From contig CM053332.1 of NCBI GenBank assembly GCA_028583605.1, positions 27,443,956 to 27,507,955 on the forward strand: a stretch of DNA of 64,000 nucleotides. The letters are read 5' to 3'. Of the stretch, positions 45,240 through 54,900 are shown in pieces. Position 1 is the stretch's first letter. Every line of letters begins with the position of its first letter. Origin of the DNA: Dastarcus helophoroides. Lineage: Eukaryota; Arthropoda; Insecta; Coleoptera; Bothrideridae. The notes under the pieces were generated by a model that was not told the DNA's origin, searched no databases, and saw only the letters and a program-made list of their open reading frames with translations. A program made the position numbers and the translations under genes.

Positions 45240-46110
45240 AGTGATAGTCAGTTAGTCAGTCAGTCAGTCAGTCAGTCAGTCGGTCGCTCAGTCAGTCAGT
45301 CAGTTAGTCAGACAGTCAGTCAGACAGTCAGTCCATTAGATAGACAGTCAGACAATCAGACAGTCAAACAGTCAGACGGTCATACATCAGACAGTCAGTC
45401 AGTCAGTCAGTCAGTTAGTCAGACAGTCAGACAGTCAGTCAGACAGTCAGTCCATTAGATAGACAGTCAGACAATCAGACAGTCAAACAGTCAGACAGTC
45501 ATACATCAGTCAGTCAGTCAAAGAGTTAGACATCAGACAGTCAGTCAGTCAGTCAATCAGATAGCCAGTCAGACAGTCAGACAATCAGACAGTCAAACAG
45601 TCAGACAATTAGACAGTCAAACAGTCAGACATCAGACAGTCAGTCAGTCAGTCAAACAGTCAGACATCAGACAGCCAGTCAGTCAGTCAGTCAGTCGCTC
45701 AGTCAGTCAGTCAGTCAGTTAGTCACACAGTCAGTCAGACAGTCAGTCCATTAGATAGACAGTCAGACAGTCAAACAGTCAGACAGTCATACATCAGGCG
45801 GTCAGTCAGTTAGTCAGTCAGTCAAAGAGTCAGACATCAGACAGTCAGTCAGTCAATCAGATAGACAGTCAGACAGTCAGACAATCAGACAGTCAAACAG
45901 TCAGATAATCAGACTGTCAGACATCAGAAAGTCAGTCAGTCAGTCAAACAAACAGTCAGACATCAGACAGTCAGTCAGTCAGTCAGTCAGTCAGTCAGTC
46001 AGTCAGTCAGTCAGTCAGTCAGTCAGTCAGGCAGGCAGGCAGGCAGGTAGGCAGGCAGGCCGGCAAGCAGGCAGTCAGTCAGTCAATCAGACAGTCAGTG
46101 AGTCAGTCAG
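45240..46110. repeat. CAGT/CAGA microsatellite with longer-period structure
   Basis: Runs of CAGTCAGT with CAGA, CAAA and CATA variants over 870 bp. A longer motif with GTCCATTAGATAGACAGTC recurs near 45332, 45451 and 45746, so blocks of about 120 and 300 bp have been duplicated. A pure CAGT run at about 45966-46028 is followed by GGCAGGCAGGCAGGCAGG (46028-46075). Confidence 0.95.
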
Positions 46111-47450
46111 CTCTATACTTTCTAGTAGTAAGTAGTAGACACTACGATATCATGTAATAGAAACAAAACAAAAATGAGCTATGGAACACACTAACTCTGA
46201 AGTGTTACGCTTCTTAAACACGAACACGAGCATTGAGCAAACTGTGAGGAATTTTTGGGGTACACTAACAAGTTCTGAAGAGTCTTTTGGTTGTTAATGA
46301 TGTAAAATGCGTTCGACAGGAACATTTTTGATTTAGACTCCGTCTTGCTTATTGAGTAATTCCACTTTTACAATGATTGGGTAAAAATTTTCAGCATCAG
46401 ATTCCGAAGAACGTCACTTAACATATTCCTTGAGCGACGTGTTAACCAATTATGGTTTGACCAAGTGACGACATGGTTCTAACGCCAGAAGATTAGACGA
46501 CGGCGATCGTCTCGTTCCATAATCTAGCGAGAAGGTGTCAACTTTTTCCATCAATATTTATCTTTAGCACGTCAAAGTTAATTGTTAGAATCGACGAAAT
46601 GTTTCGTCGAGTAAAAATCAATTGTTAAGTGTTTACATTCCTAGATGTTCTAATTCGACTGCCATTGTCGAAATAATGTACCATTTAAGGCTTACACATT
46701 TTAAACTAAGCGACAGTAACCGATAATATGTACAAGTAGTTTTTAATTCGTATCATGATTTAAATTTTCACTTCTTGTGCCAATCAGTGTTATATTGAAT
46801 TTTACTGGCAAGAGATCCTTTTGTGAGACGAGTTCTCAAACCAGATTCTACAAATTATCGTGAAATAAAATAATGATGCGGTTAAAGTTGTTATGGAAGA
46901 CTTAAAGACATAATCGTATGCGCCGTAGTGGTCAGTGGTCTGTGTTGTCACATTATCCAAGACTGGTTTAGGAGGCAAACACTCCTCGATCTCGGACTAT
47001 AATTTAGGCAAGTGGCACATTATAGTATTTAAATTATTGAAGTGGGACTTGATACATTACCGAGTCGCAGCATGCAGATACTTCGACTTGACGCATCTAT
47101 AAACTGCTTAAAATGTTACCAGACACATATCACATAAATTAGTTTTTAGTACTGCTGAACACAAGGACCAAAACAAAACCTTAAATCAATCCGGTGCATT
47201 ATTCAAATACTCGCATCTTAACAGGACAACTCATCAACCGCCGATCCACTTCTGGCTCCAACAGAAACAAAACTTATTAGAAGCGTCCACTCAATACTTC
47301 TTTCTAAAGATTTTCCGCCTCCAAAATAGGAAAACCACATGGGTTCTTTATTGGGCCAGGAAAATACAAACATAGAAACTATTAGATCCACTTTCAAATT
47401 TTTCTGAAGATTGTTCGTTCGTGCAGCATTGCTTTTTGTGTGCAACGCGT
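46111..47450. other. unique DNA
   Basis: Mixed composition, no repeat seen. Its only notable frame is on the minus strand at 47218-47445. Confidence 0.4.
47218..47445 (-). CDS. possible coding remnant, unrecognised
   Basis: A 75-codon frame on the minus strand. Its composition is protein-like rather than low-complexity (for example FSWPNKEPMWFSYFGGGK and EWTLLISFVSVGARSG), unlike other frames in the window. No family is recognised, no splice signals are obvious at its ends, and a 75-codon frame can occur by chance. It could be an exon, a decayed gene or noise. Confidence 0.2.
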   Translation of the reverse strand: MHTKSNAARTNNLQKNLKVDLIVSMFVFSWPNKEPMWFSYFGGGKSLERSIEWTLLISFVSVGARSGSAVDELSC

Positions 47451-48403
47451 CAATCTACAATTGAAATTTTAATTTTTGAGCATAAAATTTCTTTTTCTTT
47501 CAAAAACTTTTCTTGAAGTTTTGAAATCAAAGAGAAAATTTTTGGATTCGAGATTCGAAGATTTCGTCAAAATTTCGATTTTAAACTCGAAATTTCGTTC
47601 ATTCCAGAATTTAATATTTTGGCTTTAAACTCAAAAAGATGGAATCTAAAAAATGAAAATTCAGCCAAGTCCTTTTTTTTAAATATCTTTCTCGAAATTC
47701 ACCCTTCTTTTGTAAGTTCTACATAGTTTCTTTCACCAAAGTTTTGGTTTTATAAGTTAAAGTTCTTCTTTTAAATTGTACATTTGTCTTAAAATCTTGA
47801 ACTTTTTCAAATCAGGCTCAACATTTTAAAATCTAGACCATATCAAGTTCTGAACTTTTCTTAATTCAGATCTCGAAAATGTCCATATTTTTTTTAACAA
47901 TTGAATTATTTTTAAACTCGGAATTTTAAAAAGAAAAAGAACGAAATTGTGAAAAGATTGAATTTTATTTTAAAAAGGCGCGCTTCAAGAGAAAAGTTAA
48001 AATTTCTAGAAACAAATTCAAAATCTTTTAAAAGAGTAAATTTTGAAAAAAAAAGAGCCAAATTCTGAAAAGATTGAAATTTATTTAAAAAAGGTGTGCT
48101 TTATGAGCTTTCGAAGTAAAAATTTCCAGAAACAAGTTCAAAATCAACGAAAAGACTAAATTTTGAAATAAAGTCGAAATTTAAGGGAACTCAAAATTTT
48201 GGAAAAAAAAGCTGCTAATTTTAAATGTTAAAATACAAATTGATGGAAGATGTGAAAATTATTAAATATCCAAATATTTTTTTACAATCAAGTATTATAA
48301 TGTCTTTATATTCTGAAGAAAAGTTGCCTAATTTATTCGTTAAATGTTGTCCTGCTATATTTGTTTCGAAAAATGAAAAATCAATCTCCTAATATTATCC
48401 ACC
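47451..48403. other. A/T-rich low-complexity stretch
   Basis: TTTCGAAATTTT and AAAAGATTGAA words, including a direct repeat around 47935-48150 (GAAAAGATTGAATTT, then GCGCTTCAAGAG and its variant). No gene seen. Confidence 0.5.
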
Positions 48404-48973
48404 TAGTTTCAGTCTCCTGGCGTCAGTCTCCTGGCGTCAGTCTCCTGGCGTCATTCTCCTGATCTCAGTCTCCTGATCTCGGTCTACTAGCGTCAGTCCC
48501 CTGACGTCGGTATCCTGACGTCAGTCTCCTGGCTTCAGTCTCCTGGCGTCAGTTTCCTGGCGTCAGTTTTCTGGTCCCAGTCTCCTGGTCTTAGTCTCCT
48601 GGTCTCAGTCTTCTGGCGTTAGTTTCCTGGTCTCAGTCTTCTGGTGTCAGTCTCCTAATCTCAATCTCCTGGCGTCAGTCTACTAGCGTAAGTCTCCTGG
48701 TGTCAGTCTTCTGGTCACAGTCTCCTGGTTTCAGTCTCCTGGTCTCAGTCTTCTGATCTCAGTCTTCTGGAATCGCTTTACTAGCGTCAGTCTCCGGGTG
48801 TTAGTCTTCTGATTTCAGTCTTCTGGTCTCAGTCTCAGTATTCTGGCGTCAGTCTGCTGATCTCAGTCTCCTGGTATTGGTCTACTGGCGTCAGTCTTCT
48901 GGTGTCAGTCTCCTGGTGTCAGTCTTCTGGTCTCAGTCTCTTGGTTTCAGTATCCTAGTCTCAGCCTCGTGGT
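48404..48973. repeat. 14-bp minisatellite, TCCTGGCGTCAGTC
   Basis: About 40 units of the same 14-mer family as 41279-42070. It is cut at 48973 by the inverted 365-bp segment and resumes at about 49352. Confidence 0.95.
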
Positions 48974-49348
48974 CTTTTCGTTACGACTGCGTCTAGCTCG
49001 GCTTTATGGCGCATCAAATTAGAAACGTTTCACGCAATACGCTACACAGAAGTTACGTGTGCGTGAAGATTCTTAGCAGACTCAACGACAGAAGTCTTCA
49101 GTTGCGTAGAGTTTCGTGATTTTCCAAGAATTTTCACTGGACGCAGTATAACGTAGAAGTATAACACAAAATTCTACAATAGCCTAAGATGCAATCCCAC
49201 GCGTACCAGAATATTCTCGAAGGCGTGACTGCCTGCAAGTAATTTCTCCGGTTGCATACCCTAATGCCTTCTAATCATTCGATAGTTGTCTCGAACCTAC
49301 AACTGCCGTTGTTGCCATTTATTCAGCCGCGTTTCTAATAACTTCCAG
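48974..49348 (-). repeat. 365-bp dispersed segment, inverted copy within the 14-mer array
   Basis: Reverse complement of 44432-44795 (begins CTTTTCGTTACGACTGCG, ends AATAACTTCCAG). Minisatellite lies directly on both sides, so this copy interrupts the array. It is about 11 bp longer than the plus copy because of small insertions. Confidence 0.9.
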
Positions 49349-49351
49349 TAA

Positions 49352-49895
49352 ACATCTCCTGGCCTCAGTCTTCTGGCGTCAATCTCCTGATCTCAATCTC
49401 CTGGCTCGGTCTACTGGCGTTAGTCTCATAGCCTCAGTCTCTTGGTATTAGTCTCCTGGTCTCAGTCTCCTGGTCTTAGTCTCCTGGTCTCAGTTTCCTG
49501 GTCTCAGTCTTCTGGCGTTGGTTTTCTGGTCTCAGTCTTCTGACGTCAGTCTCCTGATCTCAGTTTCCTGGCATCGTTCTACTGGCGTCAGTCTCCTGGC
49601 ATCGGTCTACTGGCGTCAGTCTTATGGCGTCAGTCTTTTGGCGTTAGTCTTCTGGTATCAGTTTCCTAGTCTCAGTCTTCTAGCGTTAGTCTCCTGGTCT
49701 CAGTCTTCTAGCGTTAGTCTCCTGGTCTCAGCCTTCTGGCGTTAGTCTCCTGGTCTCAGTCTTCTGGCACCAGTCTCCTGGTCTCGATCTCTTGGCGTCA
49801 GTAACCTGATGACAATCTCTTGGTATCAGTCTAATGGTATCCCTCTCCTTGCATCAATCTTCTCAACTTAATCGCTTGATATAGGTCCTCTGGAC
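49352..49895. repeat. 14-bp minisatellite, continuation
   Basis: About 38 units, ending AATCGCTTGATATAGGTCC. The terminal units and the flank that follows (CCCTTTTCTTGAGTCA) match the end of the 41279-42070 array. Confidence 0.95.
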
Positions 49896-50510
49896 CCTTT
49901 TCTTGAGTCATCAAAGAAGCCTATTTTGGGAGCTGCAAACTCCGATCGTTGGACCTAGAGGACAATCAAAAGGCGACGTTTTGGATGATTTTCCGGATCA
50001 ACAGAGCTTTTATAAAAAAATCGTTTTGGAAAATAGGAAATTTCCACGATATTTACATAAGAGCAGGGTATGTCAACCTTTTTTTTTTTTGAGATACACT
50101 TTAGTTTTGGGTACAAAAAAAGAGCGACGCACATCATGCGCATCAACCGCCTTACAACTTTTTGACAATTAATAATATTAATGATAATAATAAACGTCCA
50201 ACAAATTTTTGACGATCAAAAAAAATGTTATTATTTATTTAATAAATGTGTAAGCACTGACTGACAGATAACGCATAGCCTAATCGGCTGGGTCTAGGAG
50301 AATGAGATTTCATATAGGTGTTACCCGTAATACGTAGGTGAGCACCAAGAGAGGATTTTTCAAAATTCAGCCTATAAAGTGGTAAAAATTGGCATTAAAA
50401 AGCATCTAAATGTTAGCAATGTATTGCGATTGTATTTAAAGTTTGTCAATAGTTGTTGAACTCTGACGTCGTTGATGAATATGTCTTTGCACGAATTTAT
50501 CAAAATTGAT
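49896..50510. other. mixed DNA with a possible hAT-type end
   Basis: CAGGGTATGTCAACC at 50064, followed by a T run and GAGATACACTTTAG, resembles the terminus of hAT-type elements, which often start CAGGG. No matching opposite end is seen. The 89-codon frame at 49903-50172 runs through it and is not recognised. Confidence 0.3.
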
Positions 50511-52068
50511 AGCATATTTTGTCTTTTTATTAATTTTCTTTTAATTTAAAGTTAAAATTTTATATCTAAAGTTAACATTTCTAGACTTAAGTCGTAACGC
50601 ATTGATTAAGGTCAAAAAAATGTTGAATTTCTGCAAAACTGGTTCTAGCAATTTTTAATTCAATGACAAAACTTGGAAATGATATCGAAATTTTGAGAAG
50701 AAACTTTAGAATGTTTAAAAAATGTTCCCCACATTTCGACCTAAATGTCGTAATTTTTAAATTGAAATCAAAATTTCGTTTGGAATCGTTTGTGCTCTTT
50801 TTTCCAAATTCCTATTTCTCGAAAATTTTTCTTAATTTTGACAGTTTTTTGAAGTTTTTCAATTTAAACTAGAAAAATGCTCTTTTTCAAAATTCGGCTT
50901 TAAAATCGAAATTTAGTTAAATCTTGAATTCGTTTTATAGAATTCGTTCAAAATTTAAAAATTCATAATTTTGAAAGTTAGATTCTTCAATAAAATTAAA
51001 AACTTTCAGGAGCAGGCGAATTTTTCAAAAGTCAAAATTACAAAAATTCGAAGTTTCGAAAAAACGATCAACACTTTCAAAAAAATGTTTAAAAAATGTT
51101 GACATTTTCACCAAAAGTCGAACCTTTCACAAGAAATCGACCTTTTTGGAACGTTTTCCAAAATTTTTTTCTCGACAACAGATTCGAGAACAGATTCGAG
51201 ATCGAACAGATTCTGAAAAAAGCCACAACTTCGAAAAAAATCCAAATTTTGATGATAAAATGTAGAAATTTTCGAAAATTCTGAAATTCATCACTATTAA
51301 ACTTTATTAACGATTAAAACAGGAACAGATATTAAAAAGTCAATTATTTGAAAATTCTGAAGAAATTCGAGAACTTCAAAAAGTCGCCATTTTGAAAAAA
51401 AAGCAATTTTTTTAAATAAAGTGAACATTTTCGGAAAAAAGTTGAATTTTCCAAATAAAAGCCCAATTTACAGCACAAAAGTCGAAACTTTGAGAAAAAG
51501 ACATAATTGTTGAAAAAAAGTCAAAGTTTTCAAAAAAAAGTCAAAACAAAATAATGAATATTTTGAAAAAAGGTAGAGGTTTTTAAAAAAACAATAATTT
51601 ACTATTAATTTATTATAATTATAGCAAAAATACCAAAATATTGAAAAAAATCGAAATTTTAAGAAAAGCTTAGTTTAGTTAGTTTCTCTGTGAAGATGAC
51701 AGCTTGGCTGTCGAAACGCGTTATCCGGTGGTATATTCATAAACTAACATTTCATATTTTGGCGATACACCTGAGTACTTCCGGTGACACACTAGTGTGT
51801 CATTCAGACCACTAGTGAAACACTGACAAAAACAGATCGAAACTTTGAACATTCTAAACTGACGAGCTCGAAAAAAGTCGATATTTTTGAATTTCGAGAA
51901 GAATGGAAATTCGAAAAATATAACTCGAAAATTCCTTACTCTCGAATTTTCAACGTTTAAATTTAACTTTATTCTAGAAAGATGTTGAAAAATTAAACTT
52001 TGTTAACTCTATATTTCAACTTTTTTCTAAATAAATCTAATTCTTTTCCAAAATATCCATTATGGTGG
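50511..52068. other. A/T-rich low-complexity stretch
   Basis: TTTCGAAAAAAGTC words, A-rich on the plus strand from about 50990. It holds one truncated hammerhead-like motif. No gene seen. Confidence 0.5.
51681..51722 (+). ncRNA. hammerhead-like motif, truncated copy
   Basis: UCUCU, GUGAAGA (the first core base is G, not C), U, GACAGC UUG GCUGUC, GAAAC, GCGUUA. Similarity then stops abruptly, so stem I cannot form. Stem II is intact. Confidence 0.4.
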
Positions 52069-52280
52069 AACGGACTGGTTCCTGATTATCTTCAAAAATT
52101 GAAATACAAACCTTGTCCTTTGAAATCAAGAATGATTAAAAAACACAACAAAGGTTGCCCTAACGCGTTTCGATAGCCAGGCTATCATCTTCAAAGAGAT
52201 ACGCGTTAGAGCAACCCTTGTTGTGTTTTTTAATCTTTCTTGGTTTCGGGGGACAAGATTTGTATCTTAATTTTCAAAAT
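52069..52280. mobile_element. long foldback element around a hammerhead-like core
   Basis: Head GGAACGGACTGGTTCC, left arm 52095-52168, a 32-bp centre, then right arm 52201-52276. The arms are about 74 bp and cover ATTGAAATACAAA, TTAAAAAACACAACAAAGG and CTAACGCGT with their complements. The centre is the stem II hairpin of a minus-strand core (52158-52199), GAUAGC CUG GCUAUC, fully Watson-Crick. The palindrome is much longer than in the 33835 and 38068 copies because half of the core is duplicated in inverted form. Confidence 0.8.
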
Positions 52281-52335
52281 ATCCAGTTAAACTGGTTATT
52301 TATTTAGCGTAATGGTTTTCTTTCACAATACGAAG

Positions 52336-52994
52336 GATTAACTAAATTTTTGACTTCTTTCCTTGACTTCTCCTATCTTTCTTTTCCGGTTTCTTTCTTG
52401 AAATTTTATTGAAGAACTGAAAAAGATTTTTGACTTTTTCAACAAAATTTGACTTCTCCAACAAAGTTTGACTTATAAATGAAAATACTTCACTCTAAGC
52501 TTGTTGTTAAAAAAGATATGTTTAAAAGATGACAATTTATGCTTTTTTGTCCAGGGTGATGGAAATGTTAGAGTTAGCTCTGGTCTCAGTCTCCTGGTAC
52601 CAATCACTTGGTCTTAGTCTCCTGGTCTTAGTCTCTTGGTCTCAGTCTCCTGGTCTCAGTCTCCTGGTCTCAGTCTTTCAGCACCAGCCATCTGGTCTCA
52701 GTCTCCCAGAATCAGTCTTCTGGTACCAGTCACCTGGTGTCAGTCTCCTGGTCTCAGTCTCGTGGTACCGGTCAGCTGGTCTCAGTCTCCTGGTACCGGT
52801 CACCTGGTCTCAGTTTTCTGCAAATTTTAAGGGTGGGAAATCGGGCCCTGATAGATTTTAATGCAGTCCAAAGGACCGCAATGACTAAGAATGCTGATTA
52901 CAGAGAAATGAGTCGATTTTGCTGAATATTTAACGAGAATATTTCTCAGCATCTCTACTTGATGCTTCCACTAGTTCTCTATGGTGCTGTCACC
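52336..52994 (+). repeat. duplicated segment, copy 1 (14-mer array inside)
   Basis: Starts ATTAACTAAATTTTTGAC and ends GGTGCTGTCACCAG. The second copy is 60411-60914. Both have GAAATTTTATTGAAGAACT, a run of the 14-mer mixed with TCCTGGTACCGGTCACC units (52578-52815 here), then GCAATGACTAAGAATGCTG and GAATATTTCTCAG. This copy has more minisatellite units and about 50 bp extra in the first half. No protein frame survives in both copies. Confidence 0.9.
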
Positions 52995-54900
52995 AGTTAG
53001 ATGCATCTATCCTCCCAACTATTACCACCACCCCCTCCCCCCCAAATACTATGAAACGTTGTTATGGAGTTTTCATGTTTTCGTCGACTTAAGAACTACC
53101 CCTGAAGTGACTCATCTCGAAGAAGTTGCTCCTGAGTCAATTTCCTTATCGATTGCATCTGATAGCTGCAGCACTACGAGAAACGGTTTTCGTTTTGTGC
53201 ATCTCTTTCTGAAAGCCTACACTTTCTTCGGTAATTGATCCGCTAGAATATGATAATTAGGGAACAATTATGCAGTGTACGTCTCCATTATCGCGACAGT
53301 GGAGCTTGTAGCTTGTCTCAGGTGCGACTGATTTACGGCACTGGTATTCAGTCTGTCCATGTGTTGCGAGTGAGTGATGGCATGACGTTCCTACGTTACT
53401 GATCCCTCATGTCCGTCCGTTGTGTGCTGAATCGTATGTTATACATGACAGTTACTTGATTTGTTACTTTGCCGCATGTCAATTTATACCCTCTCTGTGC
53501 GTGTCGAGTTAATTTTATATTTCAAATATACTCTCTCTTTACCACGCTAGGGAGTGAAGCGATCAGAAATTTTGAAAAAAGAAAAATCAACGTGGCAGCT
53601 GCCTCAGACAATTACGAAGTCAGTTGGTGCTGAATTTTTCGATTTTTTTCTCTGTGTAAATAATAATTTAACTCTTACAAACCAGTTAAACACCCAATGT
53701 GGATTTTTTGAAAAAAACGAACTTGAGTCACTCCTGGATCGTAGGTCGGCGCTGGCTCTAAATTTGGCGATGTTTACACGATCGGGGTTATTGAAATCGT
53801 GATTGACTGCAGATCATGAATCAATTAGACGTGTCCAGCGATAAATATTATGACGTTCACAGTGCTCGCTTACCACCATATTTTATTTAGAGTATTGATT
53901 GAAAAATGCTGTACATTCATTAGTTCACTCCATTACTCATATTTAAAAAGTGATAAACTGTCATTACCTCGATTCCCCAACGTTTTATACTATTAAAAAC
54001 TTTTAACTGCACCACTGATGTTTTGTCATTTTTCTTCGCCATTTAATATTTAATTAAAGTTTTGATTGTGTCGATGGGACAACTTAGGAATGCGTCCTAA
54101 AATATTCGATTAATAAATCGAATCGTAAAGTTCGATAAATTTAGCACGTAACTGTTTCGAACAAGGAGCGCTACAACTTGACGATAATTAATCAAATTTG
54201 AAGTAGCAAAACCAGTTAATTTGGGCAGCTGAAGTTATCAATCCGTCTTTATTCCACCAATATAGTGGGAAAATTGTCAGCCATCGGATTTACAGAACTC
54301 GTTTTTGGAATTATTCCCGAAGAGTCATTTACATGAAAATGTGGATGACGTATTAGATAAGATGATCCCTTACATCGCACAGGAAACATAAATCTACGAT
54401 GTCAATTAAGACAAGAACATAAAGATCCTCGTTTAGAAACCAATCAACTTGACGGATGAGAATTGGTCAGGTACTTATGATTTCTCCGGTATAAATAATT
54501 ATCGACGATGATTTAGGTGGACTATTTTAGCCATAAATCGTAACTCTCGTGATTTCATGCTTCCCTTTTATAACAAAAAGAAACGAGCTCTCCTTACGCA
54601 AGTTGTAACGATCAGCATTTTTCCATTAGGTTCGCAATCTGTACAAATCGTTAATGAGGACGATGAATCTAGCACCGCAAAAAGAACACCCTGTAAATTT
54701 CACCAGTTTGTGTTGTATCTAGAGGGCATTTTGAAGCTTGTAATTAGCAGGGGAATTCCACAAACTTAGTGGTTTCAGGTCAGTTTTGTTATTGTCCCTA
54801 AATCAGTCGAAGGCACTGCAATTAACAATTATCTGCGCTCAGGATTTTTTTCTTCATTATGCGTCCCTAAATGTGGCAAAACATTCTGAAGCTACAGCTG
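52995..54900. other. unique DNA, no identified gene
   Basis: Mixed composition. Frames at 52981-53238, 53554-53802 and 54557-54769 are not recognised. Splice-like signals flank a 63-bp stretch at 54630-54692 (CCATTAG before, GTAAAT after), but this is weak. Confidence 0.4.

Noticed and set aside
54630..54692. A 63-bp internal exon between CCATTAG and GTAAAT
   Set aside because: Two frames are open, the pyrimidine tract is short, and no neighbouring exon was found.
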